From Ctena decussata (lineage: Eukaryota; Mollusca; Bivalvia; Lucinida; Lucinidae), in contig OZ022501.1 in assembly GCA_963989385.1 (NCBI GenBank), forward strand, positions 23,460,102 through 23,524,101: a DNA stretch of 64,000 nucleotides, in the 5' to 3' direction. This document shows positions 1 to 11,237 of the stretch, piece after piece. The position numbers were made by a program, and so were the translations under genes. The notes beneath the pieces are model-generated. The model did no database searches and was not told where the DNA came from. It saw nothing but the letters and a program-made list of their open reading frames with translations. Position 1 is the first letter of the stretch, and every line of letters starts with the position of its first letter.

Positions 1-47
1 CAAAAGCTTTTGCAGCGGAAAAGCGCCTCAAACTTTTCTTGACAAAA

Positions 48-230
48 TACAGTAGAACTTCAATGGCTCGAACCCTGATGGCTCGTTTACCCTGCTTGGC
101 TGGAACTCTTTCCTTGGTCCCTAGAGGTCATTTTGTATAGAATTTAACCCTGGATTGCTAGGCCTTCCCTTGGCTGGAACTAATTTTTCTGGTCCCAAGC
201 CTGCTCGAGTCAATGACGTTCTACTGTATA
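48..230. mobile_element. pogo/Tigger-like MITE
   Basis: A short fold-back element bounded by inverted CAGTAGAAC / GTTCTACTG ends, each flanked by TA. CAGT...ACTG ends with TA target duplications are typical of the pogo/Tigger branch of Tc1/mariner. The interior has repeated GGCTCG/GGCTGG words and no coding potential. The assignment rests on the termini only. Confidence 0.5.
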
Positions 231-660
231 AGCACACTTGATTTTAAGGGTAAGACGTATGCGATTTCGTGGAACTGCCTTTTCTTTGGGATACAGATAT
301 GACTTCCTTCTGAATCCCATTTGTACAGCGTAATATATGTACCATGTATTGATATGTTTGTACAAATAAGATATTGTTTAAACTACCTTTTCTTTGAATA
401 ACTGGGCCCATATAATTACGTCTATATGTCAAACATTTATGAGCAGATTATAATTCTATATACAGTGACACTTTAATGTATTTCGAACAAATTGGTTGAC
501 TAGAATTGCAACATATTGTGCAACATTGATGGGCCGAGTCATAATAAATGTCTAGGGAAATACAGATATGGAGCAGCGACACAAAATTGCAGCTCAAAGT
601 TCCAAAGGGAAATAACTCGGAAAGTATGAATGCAAGAGTTATCATTTATGTAAGAGACAA
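231..660. other. Unassigned sequence before the first array
   Basis: No gene or clear repeat boundary was seen here. From about 540 on, words such as GGGAAATAACTC and TATGGAGC appear that belong to the array beginning downstream, so the right part is probably the decayed 5' side of that element. Confidence 0.4.
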
Positions 661-1441
661 ATTGCCATGTCCTGATCTGCATATCTGTGAAATATCATGA
701 AAATATTTCAAAGGGTATTCAGGTTATGGAGCGGACATCAAATCACACCTAAAGCCATCAAGGGGAAATAACTAAAAAAGTAAGAAAGCAAGAGTTGTCA
801 TTTTTGTTCGCGACACATTGTCATGACCTGCTCTACATATCTGTGAAGTATCATGAAAATATTTCAAAAGGTATTTAAGTTAAAGAGCGGACACGAAATC
901 ACACTTAAAACCATCAAGGGGAAATAACTAAAAAGTAAGAAAGCAAGAGTTCTTATTCTTTTTTGCGACACATTGTCATGACCTGCTCTAAATATCTGCG
1001 AAGTATCATGAAAATATTTCAAAAGGTATTAAAGTTGTAGAGCGGACACGAAATCACACCTAAAACCATCAAGGGGGACTAACTCAAAAAGTAAGAAAGC
1101 AGATTTGTCATTCTTGTCCGCGACACATTATCACGACCTGCTCTACATATCCGTGAAGTATCATGAAAATATTTCGACGGGTATTCAAGTTATAGAGCGG
1201 ATACGAATGTGCCAAACATTCCCCAAAGGAAAACTAGCTCAAAAAGTATAAAAGCAAGTGTTACCATTCTTGTACGCGATACATTGTCATGACCTGTTCT
1301 ACATAACTGTGAAGTACGATCATGAAAATATTCCAAAGGGTATTCTAGATATGGAGCGGACATGAAAATGTTAACGGATGGACGGACGGACACCAGGCTC
1401 ATCGCTTTATATCTCCTGAACCTTTCGGTTGTGGGATAAAA
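560..1441 (+). mobile_element. Pearl-like array element, copy A (5' end decayed)
   Basis: About five tandem units of roughly 155 bp. Each contains GAGCGGACA, GGGGAAATAACT, AGAAAGCAAGAGTT, GACCTGCTCTACATATCTG and AGTATCATGAAAATATTTC. The array ends in a short GGAC microsatellite (about 1,377-1,391), a CCAGGCTCATCGCTTTAT block and a terminal hairpin (CCTGAACC...CGGTTGTGGGATAAA). The order matches the copies at 37.1-38.9 kb and, inverted, at 54.8-56.3 kb. Tandem ~160-bp units beside an (ACGG)n microsatellite are the published hallmark of bivalve pearl / BIV160-type non-autonomous elements. No 5' hairpin is recognisable. Confidence 0.7.
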
Positions 1442-1695
1442 ATAAAAATAAACAAGCTTTTCTTGACATATTTGTAACATGAATATAAACAAAGTTTAAG
1501 GTCAGTCATATACCAGCAGGACCACTAAATTTGTACCAGTTTTGGGGAGATTAAGTGATTTAATGTTTCACCGGCAAGTTGTCCAATAAACGGCTATAAG
1601 CCATTTGATATGCAACATGAACTGTGGCCTTTTATTTATGTTCAGTTTTACTGAGTAACCAAGATTATCAAGGCTGTATACCCAACTACAAAACT
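1442..1695. other. Unassigned spacer
   Basis: AT-rich sequence between the array element and the next MITE. No exon, repeat or hairpin is supported. Confidence 0.4.
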
Positions 1696-1911
1696 AAGGT
1701 AAAGTCGGGTAAATTCGGACATCGGGTAAACTCGGACAGTGACATCGTTTCCTTTATATGTCACTTGTTTGGAATTTAAACAAAATTAACTGGGCAAACT
1801 GTGAAAATCCAGATGAGACGGCTTATTATGAGCCGGCTCATCTGGATTTTCACTGCTTGCACTGGTATGTCCGAATTTACCTGCTGTCCGAAGTTACCCG
1901 ACTCGACCCTA
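1696..1911. mobile_element. Fold-back MITE, GTCGGGTAA family, copy 1
   Basis: Inverted arms contain GTCGGGTAAATTCGGAC on the left and GTCCGAAGTTACCCGAC on the right. Each arm carries the motif twice. The centre is a second perfect hairpin built on AAATCCAGATGAG / CTCATCTGGATTT. A related copy lies at 6,372-6,572. There is no ORF, and the exact ends are uncertain by a few bases. Confidence 0.65.
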
Positions 1912-1989
1912 AAGATGGGAGTAGGCGTTGCTAACTAAATACTCCACCACTTCCCCAACGGATTTGACGGCTAGACAGCATTGTCAAGC

Positions 1990-4985
1990 ATTGCTTCTTC
2001 TTTAGGTACATGTATTCACATTTTGCCTTAGGAGGTGCTTCTCCAGAAAGTATACACGCTTCTCCTGAATGTGTACGCTTTTACCTTAATAGTTGCTTCT
2101 CTTGAAAATATACGCTTTTACCTTAATAATCGCTTCTCTTAAAAGTATACGCTTTGACCTCAATAGTTGTTTCTCTTGAAACTATACACTCTTACCTTAA
2201 GTAATTGCTTCTCCTGAAAGAATACGATTTTACCTTAGGAGTTGCTTCTCCTGAAAGTATACGCATTCACCTTAAGCGTTGCTTCTCCTTCAATACACAT
2301 TTACCTTGAGAGTTGCTTCTCCTGAAAGTATACGCATTCATCTTAGAATACTCATTTACCTTAAGAGTTGCTTTTCCTGGAAGTATACGCATTTACGTTG
2401 AGCGTTGCTTTTTCTGAGAGTATACACATTTACCTTAAGAGTTGTTTCTCCTGGAAGTATACACATTCACCTTTAGAGTTGCTTCTTCTGAAAATTTACG
2501 CATTTACCTTAATCATTGCCTCTCCTGAAAGTATACGCATTATTCTGAAAGGTTACCTCTCCTGAAAGGACACGAATTTACCTTAAGAGTTGCTTCTCCT
2601 GAAAATTTCCGCAATTACCTTAATCATTGCCTCTTCCCAAAGTATACGCATCATTCTGAAGAGTTGCCTCTCCTGAGAGGACACGAATTTACCTTAAGAG
2701 TTGCTTCTTCTGAAAGTATACGCATTCACCTTAAGCGTTGCTTCTCCATTAAGTATACGCGATTCTCCTTAAACTGTACGCATTTACCTTAAGCGATGCT
2801 TCTCCTGAAAGAATATGTATTCCCCTTAAGATTATTTCTCCTGAAAGTATACGCATTCACACTAAGAGTTGCTTCTCCAGAAAGTATACGCTTTTACCTT
2901 AATAGTTGCTTCTCCTGAAAGCATACGCATTTTCCTTAAAAGTTATTTCTCCTGTTCTCCTGAAAATCATGCGTTTACCTTAAGAGTTGCTTCTTCTGAA
3001 GAGTTGCTTCTTCTGAAAGTATACGCATTCACCTTAAGAGTTGCTTCTCCTGAAAGTTTTTAAAGCATTCATCTAAAGAGTTGTCTCTGCTGAAAGTGCA
3101 CGCAATTGCCTTAAGAATTGCTTCTCCTGAAAGTACACACATTGACCTAAGAGTCGCTTCTCCTGCAAGTAATGTGTTTACCTTAAGAGTTGCTTCTACT
3201 GAAAGTAATGCGTTTACCTTAACAGTTGCTTCTTCCTAAAGTGTATGCATTATCCTTAAGAGTTGTTTCTTCTGAAAGTTTACGCATTTGCCTTAGGAGT
3301 TGCTTCTCCTGAAAGTATACGCATTTACCTTAGGAGTTGCTTCTCCTGAAAATTTACGCATTCACCTACAGAGTTGCTTCTTCCTAAAGTGTATGCATTA
3401 TCCTTAAGAGTTGCTTCTCCTGAAAATTTACGCATTGACCTTAAGAGTGGCTTCTCCTGAAAATTTACGCATTCAACTACAGAGTTGCTTCTTCCTAAAG
3501 TGTATGTATAATCCTTAAGAGTTGCTTGTCCTGAAAATTTACGCATTGACCTTAAGAGTGGCTTCTCCTGAAAATTTACGCATTCACCTACAGAGTTGCT
3601 TCTTCCTAAAGTGTATGCATTATCCTTAATGATTTGCTTCTTCTGAAAATTTACGCATTCAACTACAGAGTTGCTTCTTCCTAAAGTGTATGTATTATCC
3701 TTAAGAGTTGCTTCTTCTGAAAATTTACGCATTCAACTACACGGTTGCTTCTCATGAAAATTTACGCATTGACCTTAAGAGTTGTTTCTCCTGAAAATTT
3801 ACGCATTACGCATTCAACTACAGAGTTGCTTCTTCCTAAAGTGTATGTATAATCCTTAGGAGTTGCTTCTCCTGAAAATTTACGCATTGACCTTAAAAGT
3901 TGCTTCTCCTGAACATTTACGCATTCAACTACAGAGTTGCTTCTTGCTAAAGTGTATGCATTATCCTTAAGAGCTGCTTCTTCTGAAAATTTACGCATTT
4001 GCCTTAGGAGTTGCTTCTCCTGAAAATTTACGCATTGACCTTAAAAGTTGCTTCTCCTGACAATTTACGCATTCAACTACAGAGTTGCTTCTTCCTAAAG
4101 TGTATGTATAATCCTTAGGAGTTGCTTCTCCTGAGAATTTACGCATTGACCTTAAGAGTTGCTTCTCCTGAAAATTTACGCATTCAGCTACAGAGTTGTT
4201 TCTTCCTAAAGTGTATGCATTATCCTTAAGAGTTGCTTCTTCTGAAAATTTACACATTTGCCTTAGGAGTTGCTTGTCCCGAAAATGTTCGCATTGACCT
4301 TAAGAGTTGCTTCTCCTAAAAACTTTTCGCATTCAACTACAGAGTTGCTTCTTCCTAAAGTGTATGTATAATCCTTAGGAGTTGCTTCTCCTGAAAATTT
4401 ACGCATTGACCTTAAGAGTTGCTTCTCCTGAAAATTTACGCAATCAACTACAGAGTTGCTTCTTCCTAAAGTGTATGCATTATCCTCAAGAGTTGCTTCT
4501 CATGAAAATTTACGCATTCAACTACAGAGTTGCTTCTTCCTAAAGTGTATGTATAATCCTTAAGAGTTGCTTGTCCTGAAAATTTACGCATTGACCTTAA
4601 GAGTTGCTTGTCCTGAAAATTTACGCATTGACCTTAAGAGTAGCTTCTCATGAAAATTTACGTATTCAACTACAGGGTTGCTTCTCCTGAAAATTTTACG
4701 CATTCAAGTACAGAGTTGCTTCTTCGTAAAGTGTATGTATAATCCTTAAGAGTGCTTCTCCTGAAAGTATACGCATTTACCTCAAGAGTTGCTTCTCCTG
4801 AAAATTTTTCACATTCAACTACAGAGTTGCTTCTTCCTAAAGTGTATGTATAATCCTTAAGAGTTGCTTCTCCTGAAAGTATACGCATTTACCTCAAGAG
4901 TTGCTTGTCCTGAAAGTAATGCGTTTACCTTGAGTCTTCTCTTTGCTTCTCCTGAATGTGTACTCATTGAGGTGAATGCATTTAC
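1990..4985. repeat. 3-kb minisatellite of ~37-bp units with higher-order structure
   Basis: About 80 units with a consensus made of GAGTTGCTTCTCCTGAAAGT, then ATACGCATT, then TACCTTAA. Left of about 3,340 the units vary freely. From about 3,340 to 4,830 two marked variants (CCTAAAGTGTATGTATAATC and AAAATTTACGCATTCAACTACA) recur every 2, 3 or 4 units (about 74, 110 or 150 bp), so this half is a higher-order repeat. Three units are close to 111 bp, which keeps some frames open on the minus strand. Those frames simply translate the repeat and are not treated as genes. Confidence 0.9.
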
Positions 4986-5230
4986 TTTCAGGAAAAGCAA
5001 ATATGCCATTTTATTTCGGCCTACTTCCTCAAAGGGTATGGCGGGTGAGTGGTGGTGGTGGTGGTTTATCCTTGCTTTTTAGAGGAAAGAAAGAAACAAA
5101 TTGTGTTCTTTAACGGCCAAGGCATACTGGCAGGAACAAAAATGGCAGAGCTGCTTCCCATGAAGGTATGTCAATTTACCTTGATTCAGACAATTGATTG
5201 CCAGTTTAACCAATACAATACAATACAATA

Positions 5231-5445
5231 CACTCAAATCTCGATATCTCGAACACTGGTATCTCATAATATTCTCTTATTTCAAGAATACTGTTTGGAC
5301 ACATTTCCTATTTTTATTCACGTTTCAACTTCTATTATCTCAAACTACTGATATCTCAAAGTAAATCTTCTCGGACCAGAAAATTTACTTTAGGATATCA
5401 GTAGTTTGAGATGAATTTCGACTTTGAGATACCGAGAGTGGACTG
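5231..5445. mobile_element. pogo-like MITE with ATATCTC repeats
   Basis: The left end CACTCAAATCTCGATATCTC and the inverted right end (GAGATACCGAGAGTGGACTG) are each flanked by TA. Inside is a strong hairpin at about 5,339-5,410 whose arms read CAAACTACTGATATC and GATATCAGTAGTTTG. Repeated GATATCTC words are typical of mollusc fold-back elements. No ORF. Confidence 0.55.
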
Positions 5446-5483
5446 TACAATAAAATACAATATAACACTAATGCAATGCAATA

Positions 5484-5630
5484 CACTTTTTATTACTCTG
5501 GCATACAAAAGCATATAGCAAGAGAATCATATTACAATACAATACAATATATATAATGCAATACACTATAATACATTTTTTATTACTCTCTGGCATACAA
5601 AAGCATATAGCAGGAGAATCATATTGCATA
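5484..5630. repeat. Tandem duplication beside CAATA microsatellite
   Basis: The block TTTTTATTACTCTGGCATAC ... AAGCATATAGCA ... GAGAATCATATT occurs twice, at about 5,488-5,535 and 5,578-5,625. ACAAT/CAATA microsatellite runs occur at 5,213-5,233, 5,446-5,470 and 5,535-5,565. Confidence 0.7.
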
Positions 5631-5683
5631 TACTAACATAACTGATGTTGAAAACAAACAAATATGAATGCTAAATAGGGAAT

Positions 5684-5820
5684 ACCATGTTAGTGTCTTT
5701 TGATATCAAGTTTTTCAGGCGAGACCAGAAACAGCGTAGGAATGGCGAGGCTTGCCGAGCCAGTCAGACGTGTTTCTGGTCGAGTCTGATAAACTTGATA
5801 TCAAAAGGCACTTACATGGT
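5684..5820. mobile_element. Small fold-back MITE (~137 bp)
   Basis: The arms contain ACCATGTTAGTG, TTTTGATATCAAGTTT and GACCAGAAAC, mirrored on the right by GTTTCTGGTC, AAACTTGATATCAAAA and CTTACATGGT. The short loop has GGCGAGGCTTGCCGAGCC, itself a hairpin. No coding sequence. Confidence 0.6.
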
Positions 5821-6371
5821 TTTCTATTTCTCTTGCATCATAAGAAGGATTTAAGGCGTAAAGAGAGTCAAACAAATGAAAAGCAAACGCAGTTTTATTC
5901 GACCTTGCTGACGTCGCGAATGTGTTATGACGTAAGTCGGTGACGTCATTTAACAAATCGAACGTTGTTATCAGGGCAAACGTCGGTATATAGCCAATCG
6001 TCTTCAGAGATCGCTTCTAAAGGAATCGCCTGATAACATTCGCACAAGCGCAGATCTACATTGACATGATATCACATCATGTTATCATACCCAGGTTATC
6101 AGGTGAGTTTTGCAGCAGATGCATAATAATGCATTTTAACCAGCGATGTAATGAAAGAAGCAAAGTGAAATGCCCTGAAGCGAAATATTAACAATTCTCA
6201 ATAATTGAAATTGCAGAAAATTGTTAGTGTATCTTTTCAGTTACAGTTATTGAATTTGAAAGTACAAAATTTTAATGGTTGACAAAGTTTGAGATGGTTA
6301 TTGGTGTCAGCCGTTCCGTTTCGCATAATACCAAAAAGCCCTAGAGAGTAACAGAATCTTACGTGTGCATC
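5821..6371. other. Unassigned interval
   Basis: Contains several ACGTCA/TGACGTCA-like words (5,905-5,950) but no exon, ORF or clear element ends. Confidence 0.35.
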
Positions 6372-6572
6372 AGGGTCAAGTCGGTTAAGTTCAGACAGCA
6401 GGTAAATTCGGACAGTGACATTAGTTCCTTTATATATCAGTTGTTTTGGAATTAAAACAAATTAAATTAACTGGCCAAACAGTGAAAATCCTGTGGAGAC
6501 GGCAGATTAGAGTTTCACTGTTTGCAATGGTATGTCCGAGTTTACATGCTGTCCGAAGTTACCCGACTTTAC
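6372..6572. mobile_element. Fold-back MITE, GTCGGGTAA family, copy 2
   Basis: Same termini as the element at 1,696-1,911 (AAGTCGGTTAAGTTCAGAC on the left, GTCCGAAGTTACCCGACTT on the right) and the same GTGAAAATCC centre. The central hairpin is decayed, so this copy is the more degenerate. Confidence 0.6.
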
Positions 6573-6734
6573 ACTATGTGCTGACAGAAAATATCCGTTA
6601 TGTCATCGTATGGATAGCCGATGTCTCGGCGGTGCATATACTTGGCCACACAGTCGACCAATCACTATGTAAGAAATTAGGCCTATATTTGTGAGAATGA
6701 AAATTCCGACTTGACACAGAACATTAAATCAAAT

Positions 6735-6812
6735 TTAAATAAACGTTGATTCAACGTCATGACGTTGAATCAACGTTTATTTAATGTTGAGTCAACGCTG
6801 TGTGCCTGCTGG
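6735..6812. repeat. 50-bp perfect palindrome with AACGTTGA motif and TGCCTGCTGGG end
   Basis: Positions 6,735-6,784 form a perfect palindrome centred at 6,759/6,760 (core CGTCATGACG, arms with AACGTTGATTC). It is followed by a degenerate third unit and the terminus GTGTGCCTGCTGGG. The element at 11,238-11,345 has the same terminus at both ends, so this is probably half of the same type of short element. Confidence 0.7.
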
Positions 6813-7090
6813 GTAAATTCTAGCCCTGCCAAATTACTTGAAAAAGAGAACAAGCTAAACCGGTAAGTGACTCTGTAGAATACGGAATAATCGTTTATCA
6901 TATGACATCACTGTTATTGAGTGGATAACGTCGTGTCACAATAATCGTATGACCACACGTGTAATAACACTTTTGCGCGTACACGTAACGTCACTGACAA
7001 CGTCCATATCAGCAATGCGTTTTCTTATTGAAATAGTGTTCAATTTGAAGGTGTTTTAATCCTATTTTAAAGGGTCATCTGATAAACAGA

Positions 7091-7183
7091 ATCTTACAAT
7101 CGTGGCCATTTCATATGAAATTTATGAAACTCGCCAAAGGCTCCTTTCATAAATTTCATATGAAATGACCACATTTGTAAGAT
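7091..7183. repeat. Fold-back hairpin element (~93 bp)
   Basis: Inverted arms ATCTTACAATCG / ATTTGTAAGAT enclose a second inverted pair, CATTTCATATGAAATTTATG / CATAAATTTCATATGAAATG. Almost the whole interval folds back on itself. Confidence 0.65.
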
Positions 7184-7367
7184 CATGTATATATTGGTTG
7201 CCATATATATTGTGACAATCACCTTGTCGCACATTTATTTTTGCTACATCCCATAAGGCCAAATATGTATTTTGTTCAGTTACTGCTTCCGTTTTGGATT
7301 TAAAACTTTCAGCTAAAGTGTTGTTTTATACGGAGCCTGGGAGGGGACATGGCAATACATATACTGA

Positions 7368-7920
7368 TTTCGTTCCCACGAAATGCATTTCGTTCCCACA
7401 CATTACTTTTTCGTTCCCTCAGTTTAGTATTTCGTTCCCTCAAATTAATATTCCGTTCCTATGCTTTATTTTTTCGTTTCCACGCATTCCTTTTTCATTC
7501 CCTCAATTAAGTATTTCGTTTCCTCAAAATAGCTTTCCGTTCCCACGCTTTAGTTTTCCGTTCCCTCAGAAATAGCATTTCTTTGCCTCAAAATAATATA
7601 CCGTTCCCACGCATTACTTTTTCTTTGCCTTAAAATAATACACCATTCCCATGCATTACTTTATCGTTGCCTCAAATTAATAATTCGTTCCCTCAAAATA
7701 ATATTTGGTTCCTCCAAAACAACATTTCGTTTCCACGCATCACTATTTCGTTTGCAAGTTCTAATATTTCTTTCTCTTGCAAAATAAATTCGTGTCCTTA
7801 AAATAGTATTTTGTTATCTCGCAATAATATTTTGTTCTACCACAGTAGTATTTTGAGCGCACAGATTACTATTCCGTTCACACGAAATGATATTTCGTTC
7901 CCACGATTTACTATTAAGAG
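7368..7920. repeat. GTTCC minisatellite, left arm
   Basis: Units of the type TTCGTTCCCTCAAAATAATA and TTCGTTCCCACGCATTACTT alternate for about 550 bp, degrading towards the centre of the fold-back element. Confidence 0.85.
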
Positions 7921-8159
7921 GCATCGCAATAAATAAAACTACATCTATTTTTAGCTTTACACAGATCAGTGTATCATGGGCGTTGACAAGAGCTCTGTAT
8001 TGAATAAGGGCATTTCATAATGATAATCAGTTTGGTCAACATTATATTAAATCTTTGAACATGGCAATTGAATTACATGTACAGATTCTATCAACAATTT
8101 AAAAATAAGAAACTGAGAAAATGTAGCATCATTATAATCATAATAGGAAAATTTTACGC

Positions 8160-8232
8160 TGGCACAACGTCTACCCAACGTTGGACAAACATTATTGGCG
8201 TTTCTGAACGTTGGGTCAGCGTTGTCCGAACA
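8160..8232. repeat. Short AACGTTGG inverted-repeat element
   Basis: Several CCAACGTTGG / AACGTTGGGT words in both orientations (GGCACAACGTCTACCCAACG and CGTTGGGTCAGCGTTGTCC). It resembles the core of the ACGT-rich elements at 6,735 and 11,238, but without the clear CCCAGCAGGCAC terminus. Confidence 0.4.
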
Positions 8233-8339
8233 TCGCGTGCTCACTCGGCGGTGTCGACCATCAGTTCGCGGAGTACTTGTATGGTTCACGAGGGGCTCTG
8301 GGTTCGTGATCAGTAGAGCCACGATTTTGTCCACATCTG

Positions 8340-8900
8340 TTACATTGGGAGGTGGCTGGAGGGGCGCAGAGATGGTGATAGTGATGGCTGAATTGCTTCC
8401 AGTGAAAGGGAGTCTGCTTTTGTGACTTCCTGTTTATTTCCTTTGGCAGTGTGACCATTTCGAGGGGCCTGCTCTGGAGGGAAGAATTTGCTCCAAGGCG
8501 AGCAAATTCTTTCCTTTGAGAATTGGCCCCAGTTTTGGATTTGCAGAGACTGGGATGGCTGAATTGCATCCCTTGAAAGTGTACTCATTCACCTTATCAT
8601 TTAGGGACTTGGTAAGACAGCTAACTCAGGGCCCGGAAATACTCCAGTAATTTAATAGTGACAGTTGGCATAATAACCTTTGAGCTATGGTAAAGCTGTG
8701 GTGTATCTCCATATTTTTCCGCCGGGTTTCCACAGGGAGACAAGTGTTATGATTTCCTTCTTGCTTCCCTAGGTGACAGTGCCTTTTTTGGCAGGCCTGC
8801 TATGGAGCGATAGCATTTGCTTCGATGGGGGCAAATTCGTTTCTTAGGAGGTGGCCCCGAATTAGAGGGGGCACAGAGATTGGGCAGACTGGCTGCAGTT
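8340..8900. repeat. Two diverged copies of a ~420-bp unit
   Basis: Blocks with GGCAGTGTGACC...GGCCTGCTCTGGAG...GCAAATTC...GGCCCCAGTT...GCAGAGACTGG recur at about 8,440-8,560 and 8,765-8,890. At 8,563-8,598 there is one unit (GAATTGCATCCCTTGAAAGT then GTACTCATTCACCTTA) very like the 37-bp minisatellite at 2-5 kb. Confidence 0.5.
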
Positions 8901-9109
8901 AAGAACATAGATAAAATGACAATAATAATAATAATTGTAATACAAAATTATGATAATAAAAATAATGACAATGTTGAATAGAAAATAATAATAAAATAAA
9001 AAATATGGTTGGCCTTCAATACAAACGGAGTCAAATTAAGACTTGCAACATTTAGAATAAAGCATTTAGCCTGGAAACCAGGCTGCTAAAATACACTATG
9101 GTTTTGCTT

Positions 9110-9650
9110 ATACCACCACCGAATAGTTTTGTGAGAAAACGGAAAGCTACTTCATAGGAAAGAAATGTTAATTTGAGTGAACGAAATATTATGGTAAGGA
9201 AATGAAATAGTATTGCGTAGGAAAGAAATGGTAACCCGTGGCCACGGAATATTATCTTGAGGGAACGAAATTTCAATCTGAGGGAACGACAAAGTAATGC
9301 GTGGGAACGAAATATTAATTTGAGGGAACAAAATGTTATTTTGAGCGAACAAAATTGTAAAGCGTGGGAACGGAATATTATTTTGAGGGAACGAAATGCT
9401 ATTTTGAGGGAACGCAATAGTAACGTGGGGGAACGAAATATTATTTTGAGGGAACGAAATGCTATTTTGAGGAAACGAAAAAGTAAAGCGTGGGAACGGA
9501 ATGTTACTTTGAGGGAACGAAATATTAAATTGAAGGAACGAAAAAGTAAAGCGTGGGAACGGAATATTATTTTGATTGAACGAAATATTAAATTGAGGGA
9601 ACGAAATCGCAATGCGTGGGAACGAAATGCATTTTGTAGGAACAAAATCA
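9110..9650. repeat. GTTCC minisatellite, right arm (inverted)
   Basis: Reverse complement of the left-arm repeat: GAGGGAACGAAATATTA and GCGTGGGAACGGAATATTA units, better conserved than on the left. Confidence 0.85.
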
Positions 9651-9686
9651 GTGTATATATTGCTATGTCCCCTCCCGGGCTCCGTA

Positions 9687-10105
9687 GTTTTACTTATCTT
9701 ATCAACAAATAACTTGAGTTGGAACAAACTCGCCATTTCATCTATAAATCGCTTCCGACGCTAGTAATTTGCAGATGAAAGAAACGGCTTGAAGAATCAT
9801 AAAAGCTAGAAACCCGCTTACTGACAGTAAAAAGTCCTAAACGAATGCAACAAGCGAAAAAAAGTACATTAGACTATATGGATGTTATAAAAAATATGTG
9901 CGACAATCCTCAAAGACCGTAGTGTGTGTGTTGCTGCTAGGACACTACATGAAATTTTAGATCAGCCAAAATACTGATCATGCCAACAATACATGGACTC
10001 TGGGAATACCCTGGATTCATGCATTGTTAGTTTAACAAGTACAGATCTTTAAGATCTTTAAATGTTTTAAATCATTTTAGAAGCATGTCAGTTCTGCTGA
10101 CATTT
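9687..10105. other. Unassigned interval
   Basis: No exon or element ends recognised. A CATGCCAACAATACATG...CATGCATTGTTAG inverted pair near 9,979-10,030 is the only structure noted. Confidence 0.35.
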
Positions 10106-10341
10106 GAGTCGCGACACGAGACAACCAACAAAGTGGATGTGCCCCCAGCGCAGACTCAGATCAGCCTGGGCATACACCCAGTTTGACCAGACTATTCGCT
10201 AAGCGCTTAAAGGGTAGCTACGGGTCTAAGCTACATCCATGCGGACAGCGAAGGCTCTGATCAGACTGGGCGGATGCCCAGACTGATCTGAGTCTGTGCT
10301 GGGCGCACAACCAGTTTGTTGATTTTCTCGTGTCGCGGCTC
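10106..10341. mobile_element. GAGCCGCGACACGAG MITE, copy 1
   Basis: A 236-bp fold-back element with ends GAGTCGCGACACGAG / CTCGTGTCGCGGCTC, an inner inverted pair CAGACTCAGATCAGCCTGGGC / CAGACTGATCTGAGTCTG and a central GGGTAGCT block. It is flanked on both sides by ATTT, a 4-bp target duplication. Seven fuller copies follow in the window. Confidence 0.85.
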
Positions 10342-10431
10342 ATTTGTATTTGTATTATTTTTTGGTATATATAACTGATAGCACAGATAAGCCGTTGTTT
10401 CAATAATTTGCATCGTAGGCAAACACATACT

Positions 10432-10638
10432 GGGGCCGTATTTATAAAACAACTTAAGTCGTTGCTATGCTGTTGCTAAGGCGAAACTCCCTACAACTAT
10501 GATATTTGCTCTGGAGGAACAGTCTGAAAAAGACTGTTCCTCCAGATCAACTTTCATAGGTTAGGGAATCTCCTCCATAGAAATTCAGCCTTAGCAACAG
10601 CATAGCAACCACATAAGTCGTTTAATAAATACGGCCCC
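10432..10638. mobile_element. GGGGCCGTATTTAT fold-back MITE
   Basis: A 207-bp near-perfect palindrome. Ends GGGGCCGTATTTATAAAAC / TTTAATAAATACGGCCCC enclose GTTGCTATGCTGTTGCTAAGG and its inverse, and the centre is CTGGAGGAACAGTC / GACTGTTCCTCCAG. No ORF. The target duplication is not clear. Confidence 0.75.
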
Positions 10639-11237
10639 TGGACAGACGTAAAGCGAGCTCTCTCTCTTTGGATAGTTGAAGAAGCAGTGGCAAATTTCGA
10701 CTTTTCATGGTCGCTTTTACAGGAAGCAAAACAATTTTTTTGTGTATTAGACAATCTTGAAATTCTTCAGTTACCAAATAATTTCTAGCGAAACTTTACC
10801 TTGAAACAGAAATTCAGAGATTCTAAAGAAGAAAATAAAACGTTACAATATGATGAAGTATGGGGAAGCCTTTTGTGGCCACCACATGGCACTAATCACC
10901 AGTTGCAGTGAAGAGTCTGTATGAAAATCTTCTGGAAATACATGTAATAAAACGTCAAAGCAACGAGAATATCAGCCTCGGTTTAACTGAGTCTGTTCAC
11001 GTGCAGTAATGTAAAGTTGCGATTCTATCCACAACCCATAGCAGCATCTACAGCGAGCCTCTATTTTCAAGCAAACAAAGACTGATTGATTAGATTGCGC
11101 TTGTTTAGACAATCACTAACGCTATTCCCAACATGGCCAACAGTTTGATGGTATGATCAGGGTTGAGTAATTAAATTGCACAGGTGCTTTGGCTTCTGTA
11201 GGAATACACAAAGTGCTGGCACGATGCTAATTGCCAA
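10639..11237. other. Unassigned interval
   Basis: No gene, array or terminal repeat was identified. CGGTTTAACTGAGTCTG at about 10,979 recurs near 26,230, suggesting a decayed dispersed repeat. Confidence 0.35.

Larger units (their letters stand above)
7329..9686. mobile_element. 2.36-kb fold-back element with minisatellite arms, TA-flanked
   Basis: The left end reads TA-CGGAGCCTGGGAGGGGACAT and the right end is its inverted partner (ATGTCCCCTCCCGGGCTCCG-TA). Inside each end lies a GTTCC-rich minisatellite of ~20-60-bp units (left 7,368-7,920, right 9,110-9,650) in opposite orientation. The 1.2-kb centre holds no recognisable transposase. TA flanks suggest a Tc1/mariner-type or other TA-targeting transposase acting in trans. 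Several long open frames on both strands (about 190 residues) only translate the repeat (FRSLKI / SFPQNN patterns) and are not genes. Confidence 0.7.

Noticed and set aside
3325..4257. Minus-strand repeat proteins of 78-135 residues
   Set aside because: They only translate a minisatellite whose three-unit period is near a multiple of three. No start context, splice sites or related sequence outside the array.
1990..4985. CRISPR-like array of ~37-bp repeats
   Set aside because: Units are contiguous with no unique spacers, the host is clearly eukaryotic and no cas genes are present. It is a minisatellite.
9052..9736. Open frames of 150-197 residues on both strands
   Set aside because: All are translations of the GTTCC minisatellite; frames are open on both strands at once because the repeat lacks stops.
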